A stretch of 57,755 bases of DNA from positions 1 to 57,755 of the IMG/VR virus record IMGVR_UViG_3300009183_000110; one strand, 5' to 3'. How positions within the stretch are numbered: position 1 is the stretch's first letter; each line of letters starts with the position of its first letter. This document shows, piece by piece, positions 33,671 to 41,439 of this stretch. Below the pieces are notes generated by a model. That model ran no database searches. It had not been told where the DNA came from and was given only the letters and a program-made list of their open reading frames with translations. Origin of the DNA: a virus. The translations under genes and the position numbers were made by a program.

Positions 33671-34083
33671 CAGCAACCTGCCATTCGTTCAGCACGACTT
33701 TCAGATGCGCTATCAAATGCGTACTGACGGTAGTTGTCAATGAACTCAATAACTTCTTCAGGCAATGCGCCTTCGTTCATCTCATAGACCTTTCCACTTC
33801 CATCACACGCTTCACAACGGTCATCGTAAGCACCACGCAAGTACGCTTCACGAGACTCATCGCTCCACTCTGCAAACTCTTCTGAACTCATTGCACCGAA
33901 ACGGCGAGAGTGTCCACCGTTGCCACGGCAGTAATCACAGATGACCCACTCCATGTGGAATGTGAAAGGTGCAAGTTCTTCATCTTTCACGGCATCAAGT
34001 AAAGCATCAAGCAACTTTTTATCTGACTCAATAACTTGAGCCTCGTACGAAAGTTGTATTCCGTCATAATCTATTTTTGACAT
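33670..34083 (-). CDS. DnaJ-like zinc-finger protein, 137 aa
   Basis: CDYCRGNGGH and CEACDGSGKV are the paired CxxCxGxG motifs of DnaJ/YtxH-type zinc fingers; no J domain. GAAGGGGG before ATG. Likely protein- or nucleic-acid-binding adaptor. First gene of a four-gene minus unit from the 34122 promoter. Confidence 0.75.
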   Translation of the reverse strand: MSKIDYDGIQLSYEAQVIESDKKLLDALLDAVKDEELAPFTFHMEWVICDYCRGNGGHSRRFGAMSSEEFAEWSDESREAYLRGAYDDRCEACDGSGKVYEMNEGALPEEVIEFIDNYRQYAFDSASESRAERMAGC

Positions 34084-34121
34084 TTAGTTCCCCCTTCAGG
34101 AAAGTGTTATGTGGTCACTCA

Positions 34122-34150
34122 ATAGTAACCCAATAGGTACAGAACTGCTA
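34122..34150 (-). promoter_or_regulatory. TTGTAG-family promoter
   Basis: TAGCAG, 17 bp, TACTAT; motif A (34156) is 5 bp upstream. Confidence 0.65.
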
Positions 34151-34249
34151 GGGGTACTTATCTATTACAGATAACCCGAGCTTCTCCCTCGCAACGAGGA
34201 GCAGACTTTTTTATCACGACCCCCACCACCGAAGCAAGCGAAGCGCAAG

Positions 34250-34334
34250 GGAGCCCCGTTGGGAACGAGCGAGCCGGGGCTTCCTTGGTCATCACTCTGA
34301 GCGAGTTCTTCTTTCACTCAGAGTGGTTGATGAC
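34250..34334. terminator. Two hairpins after 34342
   Basis: GGAGCCCCG (34250) pairs with CCGGGGCTTCC (ends 34284). A second hairpin, GTCATCACTCTGAG (34288) with CTCAGAGTGGTTGATGAC (ends 34334), runs into motif A (34333). Confidence 0.5.
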
Positions 34335-34341
34335 TTATCTA

Positions 34342-34863
34342 TTACCGATTGGCTGGGAGTGCTGGTAGCAACTCCCAATGCTCAACTGCAAGGCACTCGG
34401 CTTCGGGGTAGGTGCCATGCGAGGTCTCCACCATTGTGGTCTCGTAGTTGATAACGGACTTGGTTTCCGAAACGCCGTGGATGTCCTCGGAGAGCCACTT
34501 GCCTTCAACAAGAATGAGCGAGCCTTCGGCGATTGCAGCGCTTTTTGGAAACTGCACAAATGCGAACCCTCTCGGAATGTCATCCCATCCGTTGCTTCCC
34601 CAATTGAGATAGCCCGTGCCTTCGGTGAGGCACCAAATGCAACCACAGGCTTCCATCGCTGAACCCTGCTCGTCGTCCTCTGCTTGGTTGTAAGAGCACT
34701 GGCGCTCTTCCTTGATGAGATTGACAATGTCTTGGTCAAAGAAGTTGGGGTGGAATGTTCCAACCACAGCGAGTGCATCGCCTTCCTCTTTGACTTCGTA
34801 AACGAAAAGCACAGTGCGAGCCTGCACCTCTTCGTCCTCCAACTGCTGAACAACACCGAACAT
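34342..34863 (-). CDS. Hypothetical protein, 173 aa
   Basis: ATG chosen for GGAAGGG upstream. Cys-rich segment QGSAMEACGCIWCLTEG. Stop TAA is followed by motif A. No family recognised. Confidence 0.6.
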   Translation of the reverse strand: MFGVVQQLEDEEVQARTVLFVYEVKEEGDALAVVGTFHPNFFDQDIVNLIKEERQCSYNQAEDDEQGSAMEACGCIWCLTEGTGYLNWGSNGWDDIPRGFAFVQFPKSAAIAEGSLILVEGKWLSEDIHGVSETKSVINYETTMVETSHGTYPEAECLAVEHWELLPALPANR

Positions 34864-34904
34864 GGCATCCCTTCCTGCTGGGAGACCATCCCCCAACTGG
34901 ACAC

Positions 34905-34933
34905 AGAGTACATGGTGAGGTACAAACCTCCAC
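34905..34933 (-). promoter_or_regulatory. TTGTAG-family promoter (variant)
   Basis: GTGGAG, 17 bp, TACTCT; motif A (34938) is 4 bp upstream. Confidence 0.6.
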
Positions 34934-34976
34934 CGAGACTTATCTATGAAAGAAAGACCCTGACCGATTAGATGAA

Positions 34977-35113
34977 ACTTTTTTATCACGACCCCCAAGA
35001 GTAGGGAAGCGCCCTTCCCGATGGGAGCCCCGAGGGAACCGAGCGCGAACGGGGCTCCAACCGTAAGAGTCCGAGAGACTCCGAGGCTGTGACGGGGGTT
35101 GAGATAGATAAGC
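34977..35113. repeat. Palindromic MITE-like element E2
   Basis: Motif B at both ends (34977-34996 minus; 35094-35113 plus, the latter fused to a motif A-like ATAGATAAGC) around GGAGCCCCG/CGGGGCTCC (35024-35058). 137 bp, same length as E1. This lies between divergent genes and marks the strand switch. Confidence 0.75.
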
Positions 35114-35173
35114 CCAACTATCGGGGGTTGCCGAGTGGCGAGGCGTGAGCGTATCGGTAATAGATAAGTCCCA

Positions 35174-35202
35174 CAGTAGTTCCGTACCTACGATGGTACT
35201 AT
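35174..35202 (+). promoter_or_regulatory. TTGTAG-family promoter
   Basis: CAGTAG, 17 bp, TACTAT; motif A (35160) is 4 bp upstream. Confidence 0.7.
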
Positions 35203-35234
35203 GCGAGTAGTCAAACAACCATGAAGGGGTAACC

Positions 35235-35669
35235 ATGACCACAGCAACCACCAACCTACTAGCGCAAGCCAAGCGCCGTGAGCGTGACCGTGAGGTCACC
35301 TACCGTTGGCAGTCCTCAAAGGTAGACATTCCGCATGTCCACAGCAATGACTTGTGGGGTGAGCAAATAGAACTTGAGTTCAGCCATGACGCTAAGCGCA
35401 AGCAGTATGAGGCAACTATCCGTCTAGTTCACTGGCAACCACACGCCACCATGAGCGTGACATCATTTACCGTCTTTGACTTCGCTACCTACCCTGCTAC
35501 CAAGTTTGCCACGCAAGCGGTGGGGCGCTACGGCGATAAGTCCTTCGCCGAGTTTGAGCGCACAGTCCTAGCCTCATTGGGCAAGTACCTAGACGGCACA
35601 GCGCCTGACTACTACGCTGACGGCATACTTACGGGATTACTCGCAAGGGCTAGCGCCTTTCCTGAATAG
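35235..35669 (+). CDS. Hypothetical protein, 144 aa
   Basis: Shine-Dalgarno GAAGGGG. Basic N-terminus (LLAQAKRRERDREVTYRWQS), a beta-rich middle and helical end. TAG stop lies in motif A (35666). No family. Confidence 0.65.
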   Translation: MTTATTNLLAQAKRRERDREVTYRWQSSKVDIPHVHSNDLWGEQIELEFSHDAKRKQYEATIRLVHWQPHATMSVTSFTVFDFATYPATKFATQAVGRYGDKSFAEFERTVLASLGKYLDGTAPDYYADGILTGLLARASAFPE

Positions 35670-35688
35670 ATAAGTGCTAGATAGTCTC

Positions 35689-35797
35689 GCCTTGACTTAC
35701 TCTCACGGGTAGGTCAAGGCTTGACCTTGCGCCCGATGGGAGCCCCGGCATGACTCAGCGCGAACGGGGCCCCCACCGAGAAGTGACGGGTGGGGGC
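35689..35797. terminator. Three consecutive hairpins
   Basis: GCCTTGAC/GTCAAGGC, then GGAGCCCCG/CGGGGCCCC, then GCCCCCACC/GGTGGGGGC. Follow the 35235 gene; T runs are absent. Confidence 0.5.
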
Positions 35798-35948
35798 GCA
35801 ACGGGGGTAGAGATAAAAAAGAGTGCTGGTGCTGGTAGGTGCGAGGCGTGGGTGATTACTGAATAGATAAGTCCGAGCGAAGTATGCGAGCCAACTGCGA
35901 GCGTATCCGAGTGGATACTGCGAGCCGATACTGAATAGATAAGTCCCC

Positions 35949-35977
35949 TAGTAGTTCCGTACCTTTGCTGGTATTGT
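35949..35977 (+). promoter_or_regulatory. TTGTAG-family promoter
   Basis: TAGTAG, 17 bp, TATTGT; motif A (35935) is 4 bp upstream. Confidence 0.75.
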
Positions 35978-36010
35978 ACGAGTAGTCAAACTACTTAGAA
36001 GGGGTAAGAC

Positions 36011-36499
36011 ATGACCACACCACCACTAGACCGATTAGAAATAATCGCTAATTTCTTGCGTGAGAACGCTAAGAGTAATTCGTTCTATGCGAGCGTACTT
36101 AGTTCGCTAGACCGTTTCGGCTCTCTCACTATCAAGCAGATAGAAGCCGTAGAGGCGAGCATGGCGAAGGCTAAGGCGAGTGCGCCTGCGAACCTTGACC
36201 CTGTTACCGAAATCGGTATGTATCGCAATGCTGACGGCGTTGTTTATCGTGTGAAGTACAACAAGGATAAATCAGGAATGTACGCCATGCGTTTCGTTCC
36301 CGAAGGCACAACGAAGTCCGAGCGCATTGTCTTTGAGCGTGGGGCGTTCTATCGCCTTACTGCGAGTATGCGTATGACTATTGCCGAGTGCGCTGAACTT
36401 GGCTTGCTGTACTCAATGTGCGTTATCTGTGGGGCAGACCTAACTGACCCTAAGAGCGTTGCTAGGGGCATGGGTAGCACCTGTGCTGGAAAGGTCTGA
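36011..36499 (+). CDS. Phage protein with C-terminal Cys motif, 162 aa
   Basis: AGAAGGGG before ATG. C-terminus MCVICGADLTDPKSVARGMGSTCAGK matches the zinc-like tail of actinophage proteins (DUF6011-like). N-terminal part is helical and basic. Role unknown. Confidence 0.65.
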   Translation: MTTPPLDRLEIIANFLRENAKSNSFYASVLSSLDRFGSLTIKQIEAVEASMAKAKASAPANLDPVTEIGMYRNADGVVYRVKYNKDKSGMYAMRFVPEGTTKSERIVFERGAFYRLTASMRMTIAECAELGLLYSMCVICGADLTDPKSVARGMGSTCAGKV

Positions 36500-36500
36500 C

Positions 36501-36809
36501 ATGACTGACATAGATAAGTCCGATACGCCCGAACTGACGCATGAGGATTGTCTTGATTACGATAATCCTGACTCCCCGTGCGAAGGCTCCGTGAACTACG
36601 AGGTGACTATCCCCGTGCGCTACTACCGTTCGGGTGCGTTCGTTACCTTCCCACGCTGTGAGAAGCATTACGAGGCGTACTACGAGGAATGTGAAGCCCG
36701 TGAGAACCGTGAGCGTGAGTATCAGGCGAGCCTCTACTGTAAGCACGGTAATTATGTGGGTGACGCTTGGGGTGCTGACTACCTGTGTGGCAGGTGCGAG
36801 TCCGAGTAG
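36501..36809 (+). CDS. Zinc-binding-like protein, 102 aa
   Basis: Starts one base after the previous stop, with motif A encoding its residues 3-6 (MTDIDKSD). YCKHGN...YLCGRCESE could bind zinc. Bicistronic with 36011. Confidence 0.65.
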   Translation: MTDIDKSDTPELTHEDCLDYDNPDSPCEGSVNYEVTIPVRYYRSGAFVTFPRCEKHYEAYYEECEARENREREYQASLYCKHGNYVGDAWGADYLCGRCESE

Positions 36810-36825
36810 CCCTCTAACAGCCTTT

Positions 36826-36858
36826 GCCCTGACTTATCTATTACGGATAGGTCAGGGC
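36826..36858 (+). terminator. Hairpin with motif A in the loop
   Basis: GCCCTGAC pairs with GTCAGGGC; the loop holds TTATCTATT (motif A at 36832). Followed by TTTG. Follows 36501 gene. Confidence 0.55.
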
Positions 36859-36972
36859 TTTGCTGTGTGCGTGGACTTATCTATTACAGATACGAGCCGT
36901 GCGCCCGTGCGTGAGCGAACTCACTCCACCGATACAAGCCGTGCGATAAAGTTCGCAACCCGATAGAACTCC

Positions 36973-37113
36973 ACATTTCTATCTCTACCCCCGTCATGCG
37001 AGCAAAGCGTCACGCACGAGGGGAGCCCCGATGGAAACGAGCGAGGTCGGGGCTCCAACAGAAAGCGTCTTTTTTGACGCTTTTGTGAGCATGGGGGGTC
37101 GTGATAAAAAAGT
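36973..37113. repeat. Palindromic MITE-like element E3
   Basis: Motif B at both ends; GGAGCCCCG/CGGGGCTCC (37022-37056) in the centre, then AAAGCGTC/GACGCTTT hairpin (37062-37083). The inner arms (ATGC...AAGCGTC) also pair, so the whole 141 bp could form a cruciform. Confidence 0.75.
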
Positions 37114-37161
37114 CAGATTGTGAGTGGGTCGGGCGTGTTGGTAATAGATAAGTGGGCAGGG

Positions 37162-37190
37162 TTGTAGGTTTGTACCTCTACTGGTATTCT
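37162..37190 (+). promoter_or_regulatory. TTGTAG-family promoter
   Basis: TTGTAG, 17 bp, TATTCT; motif A (37144) is 8 bp upstream. Confidence 0.8.
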
Positions 37191-37218
37191 GCAAGCAAGT
37201 CAAACGGAAGGAAACGAA

Positions 37219-37524
37219 ATGACTATGAACAATGACCACATGACAACTGCGAGGTTTATTGACCAGCAGGCGAGCAAACACCTCGTGTACCACTACAACG
37301 GCGCACAAGCGTATGTGCGAGCAAGCCGAGATAATTCGGTATTGCTGATTATTGACCTTTCAGACATTGAGAATGTCACCATCACTACCATCATTGACGC
37401 AAGCGATTATTTCTTGGCGTATGCGAACTATCCATCTCACTACAAGAGTTTGTTAGAGGCGTACCCATTGGAAGCGCACTTCTCAATGTTCGGCACTCGC
37501 CCTGTAATCACGGTGGGTAAATAA
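37219..37524 (+). CDS. Hypothetical protein, 101 aa
   Basis: GGAAGGAAACG upstream. Alpha/beta (NSVLLIIDLSDIENVTITTIIDASDYFLAYANYP). First of four coupled genes (37219-38359). No family. Confidence 0.6.
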   Translation: MTMNNDHMTTARFIDQQASKHLVYHYNGAQAYVRASRDNSVLLIIDLSDIENVTITTIIDASDYFLAYANYPSHYKSLLEAYPLEAHFSMFGTRPVITVGK

Positions 37525-37525
37525 C

Positions 37526-37957
37526 ATGAGTACACGAGCAATAATCGCAAGCGAACTAGCAGGGGGCAGGTGGCATGGGCGTTACGCTCATTGGGACAAC
37601 TACCCATCTCGTATCGTGCCTCTCTTGGCTGAACTGCGAGAGCGTGACGGATTAGCGAAAGTGGTTCAGACGCTTTTGCACGACCACAACTCTTGGTCAG
37701 TAATCACCACCGAACCTCGTGAGGAAACTGCAAGCGATAACTACTGCGAGGGCTACGGTATTTTTCACACCGATACGCCTGATGACGAGTATGCGTGGTA
37801 TGCGCCAGAGGACAAATCGTTCTCATGGGCTGACTATGTGTATGTAATGCGTAAAGATGGTGTCACCGTTTATGCCGTAGAGGGATTAGACGAAAATCAA
37901 ACATTGGCAGAAATTGCAAATTATTCGTGGGCAGACGCTATGAAAGTGAGTGCGTGA
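37526..37957 (+). CDS. Phage protein, 143 aa
   Basis: Begins STRAIIASEL..GRWHGRYAHWDNYP, a pattern I recognise from many actinophage hypothetical proteins. Starts one base after the previous stop. Function unknown. Confidence 0.65.
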   Translation: MSTRAIIASELAGGRWHGRYAHWDNYPSRIVPLLAELRERDGLAKVVQTLLHDHNSWSVITTEPREETASDNYCEGYGIFHTDTPDDEYAWYAPEDKSFSWADYVYVMRKDGVTVYAVEGLDENQTLAEIANYSWADAMKVSA

Positions 37958-37958
37958 A

Positions 37959-38249
37959 ATGGTAATAGATAAGTACAAGCGTAGGCGTTTCGCTTTCGGC
38001 ACTACCTCGCTTATTGTTCTGCTGTTCTCTCTCCCTCTCGCTGGTGCTGTTGTGGGGTGGATTACGGCTGACCGTACCCACTTCACTTGTGACACGCCTA
38101 CGGTGAATGTTGAGAAGGGTGACACGGTGTGGAGTATCGCTCGCACAAATTGTCACGGAGACACGGGGGCTGTCATCTCACGGCTCGTGGATTTCTACGG
38201 AACTAGCCTAGACACTTGGCAAGTGCTGACCATGCCACATGACAGATGA
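37959..38249 (+). CDS. Membrane-anchored LysM-like protein, 96 aa
   Basis: ATG at 37959 lies in ATGGTAATAGATAAGT, so motif A supplies residues 3-5 (MVIDK). A transmembrane helix (TSLIVLLFSLPLAGAVVGWI) is followed by NVEKGDTVWSIARTNC..., a LysM-like fold that would face the cell wall. Function: maybe peptidoglycan binding (inference). Confidence 0.65.
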   Translation: MVIDKYKRRRFAFGTTSLIVLLFSLPLAGAVVGWITADRTHFTCDTPTVNVEKGDTVWSIARTNCHGDTGAVISRLVDFYGTSLDTWQVLTMPHDR

Positions 38250-38359
38250 GAACGCTCGTGATACTCGCCCTCTGTTCACCGTTGCTCGGTGTTGCTCTCA
38301 TGGCAGGCGTTGTGGCGTGGCACTTGTCTATTGAGGATAGGCACGAGGGCAGAGAGTGA
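38246..38359 (+). CDS. Micro membrane protein, 37 aa
   Basis: ATG overlaps the TGA of the LysM gene. One transmembrane helix (LVILALCSPLLGVALMAGVVA) plus charged tail. Possible partner of the LysM protein. Confidence 0.55.
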   Translation: MRTLVILALCSPLLGVALMAGVVAWHLSIEDRHEGRE

Positions 38360-38451
38360 CACGCTCGCTCTATCTCTCGGCTGTCTCGGTATCAGCAATA
38401 GATAAGTCACCCAACCCAACCAATTCACTCGGCTCGGCTTCCTTTCCCATT

Positions 38452-38484
38452 GGAGCCCCGCCGTTGGCGAAATGCCCGGGGCTC
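38452..38484. terminator. GGAGCCCCG hairpin
   Basis: GGAGCCCCG pairs with CCGGGGCTC. Flanked by motif A (38398) and motif B (38523). Follows the 37219-38359 unit. Confidence 0.45.
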
Positions 38485-38625
38485 TTTCCGAACACGCCAA
38501 GGCGAGGGCGAACGAGGGGCTTGGGGGTCGTGATAAAAAAGTCAAAAAATAGCGAGAAGGGTTGTGGGTTGTCCTGTTAGTGAATGACGGTGGTGGAAGT
38601 CTTTTTTCTGAATAGATAAGTGCCA

Positions 38626-38654
38626 TTGTAGTTCTGTACCTAATCGTGTACGCT
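38626..38654 (+). promoter_or_regulatory. TTGTAG-family promoter
   Basis: TTGTAG, 17 bp, TACGCT; motif A (38612) is 4 bp upstream. Confidence 0.8.
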
Positions 38655-38688
38655 GTCCTTGTCACAACAAACCACGAAGGGAAACGCT

Positions 38689-39153
38689 ATGACACTTTCA
38701 TTACTCGCTACGGCAGAGTTGGCAGAAGCCAAACTCCACCACCTACTCAGTCACCCGACTAATCCTGATGACCAGTTCCAACTGTCCTCATCTCGCCTCT
38801 ACGGTGTCACTATCACCAACAACGAAGCGAAACTCACTCACCTCTCGTCACATGATGATGTTTATGACCTACTGGACAAGGCAGACCGTAAGGTTGCTAA
38901 GTCATACGAGTTCACGGCAGTAGTTACAACGGGTTGGGCTGCGCCACTTCCCAAGGACTTTGACGCAGAAGTTGGTCTTGACACTCCACCAAGTCAGCAC
39001 CCTGAAAAGCGTCGTGTTCGTCTCGTTGTGGTTGCTACTCGTGAAGATGTTGTAAGCGTTCTCCGTTTCCAAGACGAGCCTGATGACACGATTACTGATG
39101 AAGGTGGCGCAACTGGCAGTCTCAATGACGCTATTCGCAACTTCATGCGCTAA
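38689..39153 (+). CDS. Hypothetical protein, 154 aa
   Basis: ATG chosen for GAAGGGAAACG upstream; an earlier in-frame ATG has none. Helical start, beta-rich middle (RRVRLVVVATREDVVSVLRF). Followed by a perfect hairpin and inverted motif A. Confidence 0.65.
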   Translation: MTLSLLATAELAEAKLHHLLSHPTNPDDQFQLSSSRLYGVTITNNEAKLTHLSSHDDVYDLLDKADRKVAKSYEFTAVVTTGWAAPLPKDFDAEVGLDTPPSQHPEKRRVRLVVVATREDVVSVLRFQDEPDDTITDEGGATGSLNDAIRNFMR

Positions 39154-39169
39154 CACTTAGCAAGCCTTA

Positions 39170-39201
39170 GCCCCTGTCAGCCACCCCATGCTGACAGGGG
39201 C
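39170..39201 (+). terminator. Strong hairpin after 38689 gene
   Basis: GCCCCTGTCAG pairs perfectly (11 bp) with CTGACAGGGGC, followed by TTT. Motif A in minus orientation starts 5 bases downstream (39206). Confidence 0.7.
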
Positions 39202-39307
39202 TTTGACTTATCTATTACCAAGGTGACCTGACTTATCTATTACGGTTGTGCGAGCGTTACGGTTTTTTGATTATTCCAAATAGATAAGTTACGCAACCCC
39301 GAACTCA

Positions 39308-39435
39308 ACTTTTCTATCTCAACCCCCAAGTGCGCTCTTGTTCTCTCGTTTCGGAATGAGCCCCGTTGATAACGAACTAGGTCGGGGCTTTCTTGCGAAC
39401 ACATGGCGAGGGACGGGGGGGCGAGATAAAAATGT
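39308..39435. repeat. Palindromic MITE-like element E4
   Basis: Motif B at both ends (39308-39327 minus, 39416-39435 plus) around GAGCCCCG/CGGGGCTT (39358-39390). 128 bp. Confidence 0.7.
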
Positions 39436-39450
39436 AATAGATAAGTGGGC

Positions 39451-39479
39451 GTGTAGGTCTGTACCTTGAGTGGTACGGT
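39451..39479 (+). promoter_or_regulatory. TTGTAG-family promoter
   Basis: GTGTAG, 17 bp, TACGGT; motif A (39437) is 4 bp upstream. Confidence 0.75.
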
Positions 39480-39522
39480 ATGCGAGTCAGCACCCACCTA
39501 CAAGGCTGGCAGGAGAAACCAA

Positions 39523-39942
39523 ATGAAACAGAAATCCATAAATGTAAAGGTCAGCACTAAGAAAGTGATTGACGCATTACAGAAGGCTCTTGACTTTCGC
39601 AATAAGCAAATGTCCGATTACGAAAAAGCAAAAAAAGAATACGAAAAAGAAGTCAAAGACTTCCAAGACAGTCTTTCGGAGTTGTTTCGTTCAGGCAAGG
39701 GCAAGGTCACAAATGTCAGCAAGTACAACAACTACCGTAACGAGGAAGGCAACAAGTACGAACTCACGATTGAGTTTCCTGCTTCGGTGAAAGCACCAAA
39801 AGAGCCTGAACAAGACTTCGTTCATTGGGCTATCAAATCAGAGATTGAGGAGTTGGAGAACGCTATCAGTATCCTTCGTATGACAGACGAGGAAACAGTA
39901 AGCACCAACACCTACGCAGGGGTCGCTCGCTACATAAAGTAG
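39523..39942 (+). CDS. Coiled-coil hypothetical protein, 139 aa
   Basis: ATG chosen for GGAGAAACC upstream. Long Lys/Glu helix (EKAKKEYEKEVKDFQDSL) then a beta-rich end. Followed by an intrinsic terminator. No family. Confidence 0.65.
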   Translation: MKQKSINVKVSTKKVIDALQKALDFRNKQMSDYEKAKKEYEKEVKDFQDSLSELFRSGKGKVTNVSKYNNYRNEEGNKYELTIEFPASVKAPKEPEQDFVHWAIKSEIEELENAISILRMTDEETVSTNTYAGVARYIK

Positions 39943-40009
39943 TTGAGCGAGGGCTTAGTACCTCTGTCCCCCCTTCCTTTCAGAAGGGAAACGCCCACAC
40001 CAACAAAGA

Positions 40010-40046
40010 GGGAGACTTATCTATTACAGATGAGTCTCCCTTTTTT
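40010..40046 (+). terminator. Intrinsic terminator with motif A in the loop
   Basis: GGGAGACT (40010-40017) pairs with AGTCTCCC (40033-40040), followed by TTTTTT; the loop contains most of motif A (40015-40024). Confidence 0.85.
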
Positions 40047-40212
40047 GGTTTTCTACCTGAATAGATAAGTCGTTCTCCACGAGTACGAACTTGCTTCGCT
40101 CTAACCTTGCCCGTGTCTGACTGTTGAGCAGACGCACGGCACTCACTAGCCGTTCTACTTCTGTGAGCCGAGCATAAATCCGAGCCAGTCTGCGCTTATC
40201 CAAATCGTTCAC
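40024..40212 (-). CDS. Possible basic helical protein, 62 aa
   Basis: GTG start giving VNDLDKRRLARIYARLTEVERLVSAVRLLN; Arg-rich, looks protein-like, but has no clear promoter or Shine-Dalgarno and its end overlaps the terminator. Could be a decayed gene. Confidence 0.3.
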   Translation of the reverse strand: MNDLDKRRLARIYARLTEVERLVSAVRLLNSQTRARLERSKFVLVENDLSIQVENQKRETHL

Positions 40213-40354
40213 TTTTCTATCTCTACTCCCCATGCGAACTTGCCTATCGGGGGGTTTGCCGAAGGGAGCCCCGATGATGCCCGACTAGAACGGGGCTCCA
40301 ACCGAGAAGGGGCGAAAAGGAGAGGCGAGGCATGGGGGGTCGTGATAAATAAGA
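40211..40354. repeat. Palindromic MITE-like element E5
   Basis: Motif B at both ends, with ATGC next to each, around GGGAGCCCCG/CGGGGCTCC (40264-40299). 144 bp. Confidence 0.75.
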
Positions 40355-40403
40355 GACTAACTGTGAGGGTGCGAGGGGAGTTGTAAATAGATAAGTCAAA
40401 AGG

Positions 40404-40432
40404 TTGTAGTTCTGTACCTGACCGTGTACGCT
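40404..40432 (+). promoter_or_regulatory. TTGTAG-family promoter
   Basis: TTGTAG, 17 bp, TACGCT; motif A (40387) is 7 bp upstream. Confidence 0.8.
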
Positions 40433-40475
40433 TGTGGGTACCACAAGCGATACACACCCACGAAAGGGGTACATC

Positions 40476-40880
40476 ATGGAAGCAGAAACAATCAACCAAG
40501 CAGTAGAGGCTTTTCTCACTGCTCTAACAGCCAAAGAGCAAGCCGAGCAGGCGCATGACGAAGCGAGAGAGTTGCTTATCGCAACATTCGCAATCGCAGG
40601 CGTGAGCGAAGCCGAGTTCGCAGAACTGAATGTCAAAGTCTCGCCAGCAGAACGCCGTTCGTTCTCTGTTGAGAAATTGCGTGAGCAACTTTCGCCAGCA
40701 TTGTTTCGCAAGGTCACCAAGCCAGCGATTGACACTAAGGCGTGGGACAGCGCAGTAGGCAAGGGCGAAATCACCAAGAAGGTCATCAAGTCCTGCGTGG
40801 AAATCACGAACAGTGTGCGAGTTCTCGTGAAGCCTGCCAAAGGTTCAGTCAAGCCTGCGAGCAAAGCAGAAGCCGTCTAA
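40476..40880 (+). CDS. Helical hypothetical protein, 134 aa
   Basis: ATG chosen for AAAGGGG upstream. Ala/Glu-rich helices (EAFLTALTAKEQAEQAHDEAREL) with a basic Lys/Pro/Ala tail. No family. Confidence 0.65.
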   Translation: MEAETINQAVEAFLTALTAKEQAEQAHDEARELLIATFAIAGVSEAEFAELNVKVSPAERRSFSVEKLREQLSPALFRKVTKPAIDTKAWDSAVGKGEITKKVIKSCVEITNSVRVLVKPAKGSVKPASKAEAV

Positions 40881-40893
40881 CCAATTCATCTGC

Positions 40894-40921
40894 GAGTAGT
40901 GGGGAGAAGTCCCCACTACTC
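40894..40921. terminator. Perfect 12-bp hairpin
   Basis: GAGTAGTGGGGA, loop GAAG, TCCCCACTACTC. No T run. Overlaps the start of AATAGATAAGT (40922). Confidence 0.55.
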
Positions 40922-40936
40922 AATAGATAAGTCCAC

Positions 40937-40965
40937 CAGTAGTTCTGTACCCACAGTGGTACGCT
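40937..40965 (+). promoter_or_regulatory. TTGTAG-family promoter
   Basis: CAGTAG, 17 bp, TACGCT; motif A (40923) is 4 bp upstream. Confidence 0.7.
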
Positions 40966-40995
40966 ATCAACACCTACCAAACAAGGAGAGCCATC

Positions 40996-41439
40996 ATGGC
41001 AACAGCAATAATCATCAAGTCCACAGGTGAAGTATTCACGCAGGACATACCAAGCGAGAACGGTCACACACTCATTCACGAAATCGTGGGTGGCTGGTTT
41101 GACTGTGTACGAGGCGAAGAAATCGTGGGCTATGTCCATGACGAAGGATTGCTTATCGGGCTACCAGTGAACGCCGTAGCGTCTATGTTGTTCCAGCGTC
41201 CACTTGTGGGTGACTGCGTTGTAATCGGCTCTCTCAACGAGCGTGGCGAGTATGACGGAGAGAACCACGACATTCCAGCAACCTACACATCAGGACGCTT
41301 TTTTGACTTTGCGAAAGAAATCGCAGAGATGGAAGTCATCAAAGAAATGCTGACCAAAGAAATCGCTGAAATGGATTTCAGACCAACCATTACCGAGATG
41401 ACAGATGAGCAGATGAACGCTTGGTTGGGTGGCGAGTAA
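40996..41439 (+). CDS. DUF3846-domain protein, 147 aa
   Basis: GGAGAG before ATG. GGWFDCVRGEEIVGYVHDEG and GLPVNAVASMLFQRPLVGDCVVIG match DUF3846; paralogue of 28695 but divergent. Its end overlaps the next ATG in a TAATG. Confidence 0.75.
   Translation: MATAIIIKSTGEVFTQDIPSENGHTLIHEIVGGWFDCVRGEEIVGYVHDEGLLIGLPVNAVASMLFQRPLVGDCVVIGSLNERGEYDGENHDIPATYTSGRFFDFAKEIAEMEVIKEMLTKEIAEMDFRPTITEMTDEQMNAWLGGE

Larger units (their letters stand above)
35670..36010. other. Regulatory gap
   Basis: Holds hairpins at 35689-35720 (GCCTTGAC/GTCAAGGC), 35739-35773 and 35769-35797, motif B (35803), motif A (35863, 35935) and the 35949 promoter. No gene. Confidence 0.75.
36810..37218. other. Regulatory gap
   Basis: Terminator-like hairpin (36826-36858), inverted motif A (36832, 36875), E3 palindrome (36973-37113), motif A (37144) and the 37162 promoter. 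Confidence 0.75.
39943..40475. other. Regulatory gap with a dubious minus frame
   Basis: 533 bases: terminator 40010-40046, motif A (40015 minus, 40061 plus, 40387 plus), E5 palindrome (40211-40354), promoter 40404. A GTG-started minus frame (40024-40212) is coherent but crosses the terminator. Confidence 0.65.

Noticed and set aside
36973-37113. Insertion sequence
   Set aside because: Inverted ends are present but there is no transposase anywhere in the window; only a non-autonomous element is possible.
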